Source: Deltaproteobacteria bacterium
Lineage (GTDB): Bacteria; Desulfobacterota; DSM-4660; Desulfatiglandales; Desulfatiglandaceae
Reading direction: 5' to 3'
DNA: 16,644 nucleotides
Assembly (NCBI GenBank): GCA_013349725.1
Contig: DUZB01000019.1
Coordinates: 1-16,644, forward strand
Shown here: positions 1 to 6,414 of the stretch, piece by piece
Layout: every line of letters begins with the position of its first letter
Numbering within the stretch: the stretch's first letter is position 1
Translations under genes and position numbers: made by a program
The notes under the pieces: generated by a model
The model's input: the letters and a program-made list of their open reading frames with translations, nothing else
What the model was told of the DNA's origin: nothing
Databases searched by the model: none

Positions 1-420
1 AGCCACCACTTTGATACCCCTGAACGGCAGCCCCGCTAATTCATGACTGGAGACTTTGCTGGCAGTTACATCCTGGAGAAGGGACTGTTGGGCTTTTGGC
101 TTCAGGGCGTTTCCATTGAATAAGACCGAACCTGAGGAATCAAGGAGGAGTACCCCTGGGCCAGTAGCAACATAGGTTTTTTTGCCATCGAGGGTGGAAA
201 GCTGAATTTCGGTTTCAGGCAGAAGTCGATATTTGTGGCCGGGTTCAAGGTAATCGTACTCATGGATGGATTTACCTTTTGGTCCAAGAAACTGACCCTT
301 AACAACGACACACTGTAACCGATACGTGGTTTGGGCTGTAACCGGAAGAGGCTCTCCCAGAAGACCACTCCAGCAAAAAACAAGGAGAGCGATGAATAGT
401 AACAGGGTGGTTCTTTTCAT
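1..420 (-). CDS. Secreted protein of unknown function, C-terminus beyond left edge
   Basis: An open frame begins at the ATG at 420 and runs without a stop to base 1, so at least 140 residues are seen and the C-terminus is missing. A purine-rich GGGGCAAGGA stretch lies directly before the ATG. The N-terminus (MKRTTLLLFIALLVFCW and on to about residue 29, VTAQ) has a positive start and a hydrophobic core typical of a Sec signal peptide, so the protein is probably exported. The mature part has beta-rich stretches such as YLEPGHKYRLLPETEIQLS and KKTYVATGPGVLLLDSSG. These resemble the small beta domain of FecR-like or surface-sensing proteins, but I cannot assign a family. It is separated by a long gap from the next gene, so the context says nothing about its role. 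Confidence 0.7.
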   Translation of the reverse strand, partial: MKRTTLLLFIALLVFCWSGLLGEPLPVTAQTTYRLQCVVVKGQFLGPKGKSIHEYDYLEPGHKYRLLPETEIQLSTLDGKKTYVATGPGVLLLDSSGSVLFNGNALKPKAQQSLLQDVTASKVSSHELAGLPFRGIKVVA

Positions 421-1187
421 TCCTTGCCCCTGCCAAGGTCTGATTTAGGAAAGAAAGTTAACTTGCAATGATGTTTAATACACTAAAGTAAAATAACGAG
501 AATCTTAGGTCAAACAAAATCGGATTTAGGATGTGCTTTCTATAATTGAGAGACTGGAACCCCTTATGGCATTTCGGAATCTGCCAGCCTCATCCAGTTG
601 AAGTTTGCTTGCGTTAAGTCAGCATCGCGAATAGGCCAGTTTGCAGTAAATTTCAATAAGTTTATCAGCCGGAAACGGTAAAGCGATCAATGCAAGAATG
701 GAGATGCCAGCCTTGAAGCCACCGCTTTCACTCCCTTGGTCCAATTGTGTGGTATCCTAACAGGAAATGAGAAAGGTCTTCAACAAAAATAACAATTTGG
801 AAAAATTCACACACATACAAGATGTAGTAGCCTCTTACACTCCCAGTTCTGAAAACATAATCTTTTGAATCTGAAAGCCTTTTCACGTATTCAGTTCTTG
901 AAAATATCTAAATGATTCAAGACCGGGAATAATTGACGGTTATTGCCGTCTTCGGCGGAACGTAACTGCGTCTGGAAATAGATCCGCTTTTTCAAGAAAG
1001 CAAAAACCCTGAAAAGCGCTTTCTTCATCGAAGGGCGGCGCCTTCCACATCGCTCTGCCCGAATGGGAACGGCTTCGAGGCGAGAAAATGGCGTTTACGG
1101 CTTCCGTGCTGGGAGAGGTGGTTTCGGAGGAGGCGGGATGAAGAATTTCCCGTTTTGCGGGAGCATCCACAATTTCTAAGCAAAGAT
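421..1187. other. Long gap without an intact gene
   Basis: About 770 bases lie between two minus-strand genes. Bases 421-930 are AT-rich with short frames only, apart from a possible pentapeptide-repeat remnant at 564-686. Bases 930-1180 are noticeably more GC-rich and purine-rich on the plus strand, which could mark an inserted or decayed segment. I see no tRNA, no long palindrome and no convincing coding frame there. Confidence 0.5.
564..686 (-). pseudogene. Possible remnant of a pentapeptide-repeat protein
   Basis: On the minus strand the frame between a TGA at 687-689 and a TAA at 564-566 reads ...ANWPIRDADLTQANFNWM.... DADLTQANF matches the A(D/N)LxxANF pattern of pentapeptide-repeat proteins. 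There is no start codon with a ribosome site, and a neighbouring frame over 600-760 also reads like protein (GGFKAGISILALIALPF), as expected if a frameshift has broken the gene. The stretch is short, so chance is a serious alternative. Confidence 0.25.
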
Positions 1188-1230
1188 GATCAGGGCTCAA
1201 TAGAACTGGAAATCCTATTGAACCCTGATC
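1188..1230 (-). terminator. Long hairpin downstream of the dehydrogenase gene
   Basis: Bases 1188-1203 and 1215-1230 form a 16-base-pair inverted repeat with a single G-U type mismatch and an 11-base loop. It starts 12 bases after the stop codon of the minus-strand dehydrogenase gene. The U-run after it is weak, so it may protect the 3' end or stop transcription inefficiently rather than act as a canonical terminator. Confidence 0.55.
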
Positions 1231-1241
1231 CGATGGTGTGG

Positions 1242-2177
1242 CTATACTTTCTTATTCACTCGGAAGGTTTCATCCCCTTTTTCAAGAAAGTTGATGATCT
1301 GGGTGGCGGCAGCCACGCCGGCATTAATATTGGCCTCGGCGGTCTGGGCGCCCATCTTCTTGGCGGTAAAAAAGCTCCGGTCCCCGCAGGTCGCGCATAT
1401 TTCGTCCTTGCAGTCAGGGGTCAGGTCCGAGCCGTAGCAGAAATCCGGTCTTTCAGCAAACATCCGTTTCAAACCCTCCTCATCGATTACCCTTTTTCGG
1501 GCCGTGTTGATGAGGGCGGCGCCTTCCTTCATTTTGCTGAGAAGTTCAAAGTTGATGGAATTAACCGTTTCGCTATTTCGCGGAATGTGAAGGCTGATGA
1601 AATCACAAGTGGAGTAGAGCTCCTCCCTTGAGTCCACCGGCTTGACTTCATCTTGGATCATGATGCTCTTGTCCACAAAGGGATCATAGGCGTAAACATC
1701 CATCCCGAACCCTTTGGCCAGTCGCGCCACGCACTTGCCGGCGTTTCCATAGGCATGAATGCCGATGCTCTTCCCTCTCAATTCCGTCCCCGGCTTCCCC
1801 ATATACTGTTTTCGGACCAGGTTCAGCATCATACCAAAGGCCAGTTCTGCCACCGCGTTGCTGTTCTGCCCCGGCGTGTTCATGACGCAGATGCCTTTTT
1901 CAGTGGCCGCTTCCAGGTCGATATTGTCGTAACCGGCCCCAGCCCGGGCCACCACTTTCAGATTTTTGGCCGCATCCAGGACTTCCCGGGTGGCCATGTC
2001 GCTGCGGATAATAAGGCCGTCCACATCTTTCACGGCGTCCAGCAACTCTTGCTTGTCCGTATAGTTTTCAAGAAGCCGCAATTCAAAATCCGGATTTTTC
2101 GAAACCACCTCCTTGATACGTTCCACGGCGGCTTTGGCAAAAGGCTTTTCGGTGGCCACCAGTATTACTTTTGACAT
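1242..2177 (-). CDS. serA: D-2-hydroxyacid dehydrogenase, phosphoglycerate dehydrogenase-like
   Basis: This 311-residue protein belongs to the D-isomer-specific 2-hydroxyacid dehydrogenases and probably oxidises 3-phosphoglycerate with NAD in the first step of serine synthesis, in the cytoplasm. Visible landmarks are RAGAGYDNID (residues 78-87), NTPGQNSNAVAELAFG (100-115), a Rossmann loop HAYGNAG (141-147) where the usual first glycine is Ala142, and NTAR with the catalytic Arg227. The usual PHxGA histidine site reads KKMGAQT, giving Lys274. I recall this combination from the short SerA proteins of Bacteroidetes, so it is probably a subfamily trait rather than damage. The C-terminal ACT domain of long SerA proteins is absent. 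Cysteines 247, 256, 261 and 264 form a cluster of unknown meaning. GGGGGAG precedes the ATG. It stands alone, without serC. A related 2-hydroxyacid substrate cannot be excluded. Confidence 0.85.
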   Translation of the reverse strand: MSKVILVATEKPFAKAAVERIKEVVSKNPDFELRLLENYTDKQELLDAVKDVDGLIIRSDMATREVLDAAKNLKVVARAGAGYDNIDLEAATEKGICVMNTPGQNSNAVAELAFGMMLNLVRKQYMGKPGTELRGKSIGIHAYGNAGKCVARLAKGFGMDVYAYDPFVDKSIMIQDEVKPVDSREELYSTCDFISLHIPRNSETVNSINFELLSKMKEGAALINTARKRVIDEEGLKRMFAERPDFCYGSDLTPDCKDEICATCGDRSFFTAKKMGAQTAEANINAGVAAATQIINFLEKGDETFRVNKKV

Positions 2178-2588
2178 TTTAAGACTCCCCCATTTCTAAA
2201 ATTAAACAATCCGTTCCGGTTACGCCATAACATCAGCTCATCCAAATGTAATAATAAACAAATCATTCCAGAATTTTCCAAAGCCCATAGGGCTCCCGAA
2301 GAGGCAATATGCTACACCCGTCGATCAATTCAATCAAGAAATAAATGATGCCTTTATTCTTTCACCGTGGTCGGTTCACGCTTTTTTCAAACGCGACCTG
2401 CCATCCATCTCTTTCAGCTCCAGGCCTCCTGCAGACGGTTTTTAAGTAAAAAACCGGCATCCTTCACTCAAGCCAATCTCTCCGGACCTGAATATCTACA
2501 TATGGCTGCGACAGCTCGTTGGTGATTATGTGCGCCTGGCCCGTTAGATCCTCCCGGTATCTTTTCTGTTTTCGTGGATAGAAAAGCG
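2178..2588. other. Divergent intergenic region
   Basis: This gap of about 410 bases separates the divergent dehydrogenase and solute-binding genes. It holds two small hairpins: AGCCC-ATA-GGGCT near 2282-2294, and an 8-base-pair CGGTTTTT/AAAAACCG stem at 2436-2456. Neither is followed by a U-run. I see no coding frame worth reporting. The promoter of the dehydrogenase must lie near 2200-2290, but I cannot fix it. Confidence 0.4.
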
Positions 2589-2616
2589 TTGACATAGTGG
2601 TGGTTTATCGTATTCT
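2589..2616 (+). promoter_or_regulatory. Sigma-70 type promoter of the solute-binding protein gene
   Basis: A perfect TTGACA (2589-2594) and a TATTCT (2611-2616) are separated by 16 bases, 47 bases before the ATG at 2663. This is the clearest housekeeping promoter in the window and implies a leader of about 40 bases. Confidence 0.7.
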
Positions 2617-2662
2617 AAAGAATATCATCCAGAGTGTAGGCGCATAAAGGGGGGGGTGTGAC

Positions 2663-3391
2663 ATGGGCAGGTTGATTCAAGGTCTATTCTTCATGCTTCT
2701 GATCATGGCGGCCGGGTCAGTCTGGGCGGCTGAAACCATTGTCCTGGGGGCGGAAAATGACTGGGTCCCGTATTCGAACCAGGATGGTACGGGAATGGCC
2801 AACGAAATCGTTCTGGCTGCTTATAAGGCCGTGGGCATCAATGTGAAGTTCAACGTAGGACCGTACAACCGGTTGTTGAAAATGGTCAGGGATGGAGAGA
2901 TATTAGGCGCCTTCAATATCCCTAAAGAGAAGTCCAACGAGAAAGAATACTTGTTTGGTAAAACGCCGATTTTTAGCGCGCAGTCAGCCTACTATCAAAA
3001 CGTGGAGCACCCTCTGTCCGTCACCAGTAAGGAAGGGTTGAAGAACGGCGAAAAAATCGGTGTGGTCTTCGATTATGGATATGGGGACTTCTTTTCCGGA
3101 AATGACAGGATCGTCAAGATGGAAGTCCGATCGGACCAGTTGAACCTGCGGAAACTGGCCAAAGGAAGAATTGATGCCACGATCCTTTATGACAAGACGG
3201 CTCGAAAACTACTCAAGGAAGAGGGCCTTTCGGATAAGATTGTAAAGGCCTTTGACAGCGAGTCCGGTGATATCCATGTGGCCTTTTCAAAACGTTTTCC
3301 CAATGCGCAACAGTATGCGGACAAGCTGGATGAAGGCCTGGCGGTTATCAAAGCTTCCGGGATCCTGAAGCAGATCACGGATTCTTACTGA
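2663..3391 (+). CDS. Periplasmic solute-binding protein, family 3
   Basis: This 242-residue protein has a Sec signal peptide (residues 1-22 or 23, ending SVWAA) followed by a fold typical of extracellular solute-binding proteins of family 3, which bind amino acids or other small polar solutes. Family-like features are IVLGAENDWVPYSNQDGTGMANEIV near the N-terminus of the mature part, a hinge-like KIGVVFDYGYGDFF, and HVAFSKRFPNAQQYADKLDEGL near the C-terminus. The length fits the family. AAAGGGGGG about eight bases before the ATG is a strong ribosome site. No permease or ATPase gene is adjacent, so it is an orphan binding protein. Such orphans may serve a distant ABC transporter, a sensor kinase, or another periplasmic role. 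The substrate cannot be read from the sequence. Confidence 0.85.
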   Translation: MGRLIQGLFFMLLIMAAGSVWAAETIVLGAENDWVPYSNQDGTGMANEIVLAAYKAVGINVKFNVGPYNRLLKMVRDGEILGAFNIPKEKSNEKEYLFGKTPIFSAQSAYYQNVEHPLSVTSKEGLKNGEKIGVVFDYGYGDFFSGNDRIVKMEVRSDQLNLRKLAKGRIDATILYDKTARKLLKEEGLSDKIVKAFDSESGDIHVAFSKRFPNAQQYADKLDEGLAVIKASGILKQITDSY

Positions 3392-3426
3392 CCGTTCGAG
3401 ACTATAACTTTTAAGATAATAGTTTT

Positions 3427-3655
3427 GGGGACGCAGATTTTCGCAGACAAGCACAGATAATTAGTGCCTGAACGAAAACCCCGTTCAGGCACGATTTTGG
3501 ATTTTAGATTTCGGATTTTGGAATTATGGGACGAACTCCAACTCATTAAAGCCTCATTATTTATGCTGTACTCATTTTCATTCCGAGGTTTTCGTTCATG
3601 CACTAATTATTAAGAATAAAAAATTACGTATAATCTGCGTTTATCAGCGTCCAAA
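3427..3655. repeat. Interspersed palindromic repeat, copy 1, with an inserted element
   Basis: The left arm (3427-3460) starts GGGGACGCAGATTTTCGCAG and the right arm (3629-3655) ends with TTTATCAGCGTCCAAA. The arms are the same as those of the compact copy at 13202-13278, but here they are 170 bases apart because a 154-base element with its own inverted ends sits in the loop. It starts 35 bases after the stop of the solute-binding gene and ends in a TTCTTTTCC run, as in copy 2. Confidence 0.8.
3457..3610. mobile_element. MITE-like element with 24-base inverted ends
   Basis: Bases 3457-3480 and the reverse complement of 3587-3610 agree at 23 of 24 positions (the ends read ATAATTAGTGC, then C or A, then TGAACGAAAACC). 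The left end also forms its own perfect 11-base-pair hairpin (3464-3474 with 3482-3492). The interior is AT-rich, with GATTTTGGATTTTAGATTT-like repetition and no protein frame. No transposase is encoded, so it would be a non-autonomous element moved by an enzyme elsewhere. A target duplication cannot be recognised because the flanks are themselves palindromic. Confidence 0.6.
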
Positions 3656-3691
3656 TTCTTTTCCTTGTGGTGCGGCACGGAGGGGCCGGTT

Positions 3692-5170
3692 ATGAACGTG
3701 TTACTGATTTACCCGAAATTCCCGGATACTTTTTGGTCCTTTAATTATGCCTTGCGTTTTATCGGAAAACGTTCGGCTTTTCCGCCGCTGAGTCTGCTGA
3801 CCGTCGCGGCCCTGTTGCCGGAGAGTTGTCAAAAGCGCCTTGTGGATGTGAACGTAAACTGCCTCATCGATGAGGATCTTTTGTGGGCGGACTTCGCTTT
3901 CATCGGTGGAATGACTGTTCAACGGGACTCGGCGAAACAGATTATCGCCCGTTGCAAGGCGAAGGCTTTGACGATTGTTGCGGGTGGCCCCCTTTTTACT
4001 GCCCAACCGGAGGAGTTTGGGGATGTGGACCATCTGGTTCTCGACGAGGCCGAATCTACATTGCCCCCTTTTCTTGAGGATTTGAAAACCGGGCAACCGA
4101 AAAAGATCTACAGGGCAACCGGTTTCTGCGATATTCATCACACTCCCGTTCCCGTATGGGATTTGATACACACGAAAAAATATGCGTCCATGACGATTCA
4201 GTCTTCGCGAGGATGCCCGTTTAACTGCGAATTCTGCAATGTCACAGCCCTTTTCGGTCATCGACCACGTGTAAAAACACCGCAGCAGATTATTGCCGAA
4301 CTGGATCACATTTATAATGCAGGCTGGCGTAATTCCATATTTTTTGTTGACGACAATTTTATCGGAAACAAACAACACCTGAAGACAGCGTTGCTGCCTG
4401 CTTTGATCGAATGGAGAAAAGACAAAAAAGGATGTGTTTTCTTTACGGAGGCCTCCATCAATCTGGCCGATGATCCGGAGCTCTTGGACATGATGGTCAA
4501 GGCCGGATTTGATTCCGTCTTTATAGGCATTGAGTCTCCCGATGATGCCTGCCTTACGGAATGTCATAAGAGCCAGAACAAGGACCGGGATCTTCTGCAA
4601 AGCGTTAAAACTATCCACCAAGCGGGGTTGCAGGTGATGGGCGGGTTCATTGTCGGTTTTGACAGCGATACGCATTCTATTTTCCAGCGACAAATCGATT
4701 TTATTCAGCAAAGCGGAATTGTGGCCGCAATGGTGGGAATGCTACAGGCTCCTCCGGGGACAAGATTATTTGACCGGCTTCAAAGGGAAAACCGTTTGGT
4801 CAGCGCGTTCTCCGGAGACAATGTGGACGGAACGACTAATATCATCCCCAAAATGGGTATGGAAACTCTTTTAGCCGGGTATCGTTCGATCATGAAGCAT
4901 ATTTATGCTCCCCGCAACTTCTACCGGCGTGTGAGAAGGTTTCTGGAAGAGCTTAAGGCTCCTGATATCACTACTCCCATGGATCTCCAGAGGTTCCTGG
5001 CGTTTTTTCGGTCCGGCTTTCGGCTTGGTGTCTGGGGCAAAGAACGCCTCCATTTCTGGCATCTGATGATCTGGACTCTACTTCGCAGGCCCAGGCTGAT
5101 GCCGTTGGCTGTAACCCTTGCCATATACGGACATCACTATCGGAGGATATGTGAAATATATATTCCCTAA
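3692..5170 (+). CDS. B12-binding domain radical SAM protein with DUF4070-like C-terminus
   Basis: This 492-residue enzyme has an N-terminal cobalamin-binding-like Rossmann domain (about residues 1-135, with PPLSLLTVAALLP and TIVAGGPLFTAQPEEF), a radical SAM core with the [4Fe-4S]-binding CPFNCEFC (Cys175, Cys179, Cys182), and a C-terminal region that resembles DUF4070. The same layout occurs in HpnP, the hopanoid 2-methylase, and in many uncharacterised relatives. No hopanoid genes are nearby, so I do not name it. The expected chemistry is radical methylation or rearrangement of a lipid or other carbon skeleton, using S-adenosylmethionine and perhaps cobalamin. The ATG at 3692 is chosen because GGAGGGG lies seven bases before it; a TTG at 3665 would add nine residues without such a site. 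The ArgArg-rich C-terminus with aromatic stretches may contact the membrane. Confidence 0.85.
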   Translation: MNVLLIYPKFPDTFWSFNYALRFIGKRSAFPPLSLLTVAALLPESCQKRLVDVNVNCLIDEDLLWADFAFIGGMTVQRDSAKQIIARCKAKALTIVAGGPLFTAQPEEFGDVDHLVLDEAESTLPPFLEDLKTGQPKKIYRATGFCDIHHTPVPVWDLIHTKKYASMTIQSSRGCPFNCEFCNVTALFGHRPRVKTPQQIIAELDHIYNAGWRNSIFFVDDNFIGNKQHLKTALLPALIEWRKDKKGCVFFTEASINLADDPELLDMMVKAGFDSVFIGIESPDDACLTECHKSQNKDRDLLQSVKTIHQAGLQVMGGFIVGFDSDTHSIFQRQIDFIQQSGIVAAMVGMLQAPPGTRLFDRLQRENRLVSAFSGDNVDGTTNIIPKMGMETLLAGYRSIMKHIYAPRNFYRRVRRFLEELKAPDITTPMDLQRFLAFFRSGFRLGVWGKERLHFWHLMIWTLLRRPRLMPLAVTLAIYGHHYRRICEIYIP

Positions 5171-5196
5171 ACCGGCGAAACAGGAACCGGACTGAT

Positions 5197-5222
5197 CTCG
5201 CGCAGAGACGCAGAAACCAGAG
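5197..5222 (+). repeat. Single degenerate copy of the GCGCAGAGACGCAGA repeat
   Basis: The run CTCGCGCAGAGACGCAGA followed by AACCAGAGG matches the core of the tandem repeat at 10340-10433. It lies in the 76-base gap between the convergent radical SAM and START-domain genes. An ACCGG...CCGGTTTTTT arrangement around it could act as a terminator for the radical SAM gene. Confidence 0.5.
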
Positions 5223-5246
5223 GAATAAAAACAGAAACCGGTTTTT

Positions 5247-5981
5247 TCAATTTTTAAGGATGGCGTTCAACTGATCCAGGTAGCTCTGGAATGCGGGCCG
5301 TAATTGGAAGTGGGTCGTCGCGGCCTTTTCTTCCAGGGACCTGAGGAAATTATAGGGCAGTTCCTTTTGTTTCATGTTGACCAGCCAGGAGGGAATATAT
5401 CCTTCAGGATCCAGGTAGAACACAAACAGTATTTTGGTGCGGTCTTTGCCGACCGGTCGCATACAGGTTTTCCCCATATGCATGAAGGCCCTGACATTGC
5501 CTTTTCCAACCGGGAAGGATGCATCCTCCACGGAAAAAATATCAACTATCAGGTATTTTTTCTGTCGGTCCAGCCTCAGTTCGTTGCGGAGCAGCAACTC
5601 CCTGCCGGAAAAGGGCCAGGGTAATTTATTGACGCTGTAAGTGATACCGTCAAGGTCCGAGAACTCCTTGACCATATACTTGACTTCGATATCCGGCATC
5701 CATTCTTTGGCTATTTCGACTCTGCGCAATACTTCCATGATCTGTTCAATAGGGGCGTTCAGCGTACCGGTCGCCTTGAAAGCCAGAATGTTTGAATCCG
5801 GGACTTTCTGCGAATAAACATCTATTCCATCTTTGCTGAATATCTGCTCCCAACGGTCTTCGACAAAAGGAGGCTGTGCCGGTGAATCGACCGATGCGAG
5901 GCTTTTGAAGGCGAAAAGGAAAAAAAACGACAGGCATAAAAAGCATGATAAGCGTATTTTCAATTTATTTCCGATGCGCAT
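5247..5981 (-). CDS. Periplasmic START-domain lipid-binding protein
   Basis: This 244-residue protein has a signal peptide (residues 1-29, hydrophobic core LSCFLCLSFFFLFAF, likely cut after SLA) followed by a single START-like domain of about 200 residues. Typical START features are WEQIFSKDGIDVYSQKVP, ILAFKATGTLNAPIEQIMEVL, KEWMPDIEVKYMVKEFSD, and WPFSGRELLLRNE. Proteins of this kind bind lipids or other hydrophobic molecules in a deep pocket, so a periplasmic lipid carrier is a reasonable inference, but no ligand is known from the sequence. The start codon at 5981 has no good ribosome site, and it lies about 22 bases behind the U-run of the tRNA terminator. Either a promoter overlaps that terminator or the gene depends on read-through. 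It is convergent with the radical SAM gene; a joint role in lipid chemistry is conceivable but unproven. Confidence 0.8.
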   Translation of the reverse strand: MRIGNKLKIRLSCFLCLSFFFLFAFKSLASVDSPAQPPFVEDRWEQIFSKDGIDVYSQKVPDSNILAFKATGTLNAPIEQIMEVLRRVEIAKEWMPDIEVKYMVKEFSDLDGITYSVNKLPWPFSGRELLLRNELRLDRQKKYLIVDIFSVEDASFPVGKGNVRAFMHMGKTCMRPVGKDRTKILFVFYLDPEGYIPSWLVNMKQKELPYNFLRSLEEKAATTHFQLRPAFQSYLDQLNAILKN

Positions 5982-6003
5982 TACGAGATGGGATGTTCTC
6001 TGT

Positions 6004-6045
6004 CTTTAAAAAGAAAGGGGGAGCAGCCACGTTGACTGATCCCCC
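6004..6045 (-). terminator. Rho-independent terminator of tRNA-Glu
   Basis: Read on the minus strand, GGGGGA and TCCCCC (6040-6045 and 6017-6022) pair, with an extra CAG/CTG step above a one-base mismatch. This is followed by TTTCTTTTT (6008-6016). It lies just after the tRNA 3' end and immediately upstream of the START-domain gene. Confidence 0.75.
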
Positions 6046-6054
6046 AAAAAAAAT

Positions 6055-6132
6055 TGGCGTCCCCAAGGGGATTCGAACCCCTGTCGCAGGCGTGAAAGGC
6101 CTGTGTCCTGGACCTGGCTAGACGATGGGGAC
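6055..6132 (-). tRNA. tRNA-Glu, anticodon UUC
   Basis: The minus strand gives a complete cloverleaf. The acceptor stem is GTCCCCA/TGGGGAC, the anticodon stem CAGGC/GCCTG encloses the loop CTTTCAC (anticodon TTC at 6094-6096), and the T-arm is GGGG-TTCGAAT-CCCC. The discriminator base is G and the terminal CCA is encoded. It closely resembles the E. coli tRNA-Glu sequence as I know it. It stands alone rather than in a tRNA cluster. Confidence 0.95.
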
Positions 6133-6192
6133 GTTGTCGGTACAAACTTTGATTGACAGCGTATTTATGGCCACCGCCGAGGCTGTCGCCTC

Positions 6193-6254
6193 AGATGCAG
6201 TCCTGTATACAAATGAATAAGAGCATTCGCTGCTACTCTTTGTAAACTGCATCT
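6193..6254. repeat. Imperfect 62-base palindrome upstream of the malic enzyme
   Basis: AGATGCAGT (6193-6201) pairs with ACTGCATCT (6246-6254), and TACAAA pairs with TTTGTA further in. A competing pair CTGTATA (6203-6209) and TATACAG (6255-6261) is exclusive with part of it. It may be a small repeat element, or a structure in the region between the tRNA and the malic enzyme gene. Confidence 0.4.
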
Positions 6255-6370
6255 TATACAGTAAGAAAAATGCAATGTCAAATTAAATCATTCGGGAATG
6301 GTGAAAAATTGTATTTTTTTATTTGCTGTCATTGAAATATTATGAGAAAAGAATGCACCCTGTAACTAAA

Positions 6371-6389
6371 TCCGGCAAACCCTGCCGGA
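6371..6389 (+). promoter_or_regulatory. Leader hairpin or operator before the malic enzyme gene
   Basis: TCCGGCA (6371-6377) and TGCCGGA (6383-6389) form a perfect seven-base-pair stem with a five-base loop, ending 11 bases before the GAGGAG ribosome site. CTCTTGAG (6396-6403) overlaps that ribosome site and is self-complementary. Either a protein operator or a translation-controlling RNA structure would fit. Confidence 0.4.
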
Positions 6390-6414
6390 AGACACCTCTT
6401 GAGGAGTTTTGATC

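Noticed and set aside
940..1200. Minus-strand 86-codon open frame
   Set aside because: Its start lies inside the hairpin behind the dehydrogenase gene, it has no ribosome site, and the sequence is low-complexity with an Arg-rich end. I treat it as chance opening in a GC-rich stretch.
1155..2174. Plus-strand open frames opposite the dehydrogenase gene
   Set aside because: They are antisense shadows of a clearly recognised enzyme and carry no family features.
3385..3603. Minus-strand 72-codon frame in the repeat
   Set aside because: It runs across the nested palindromic element and consists of translated repeat sequence.
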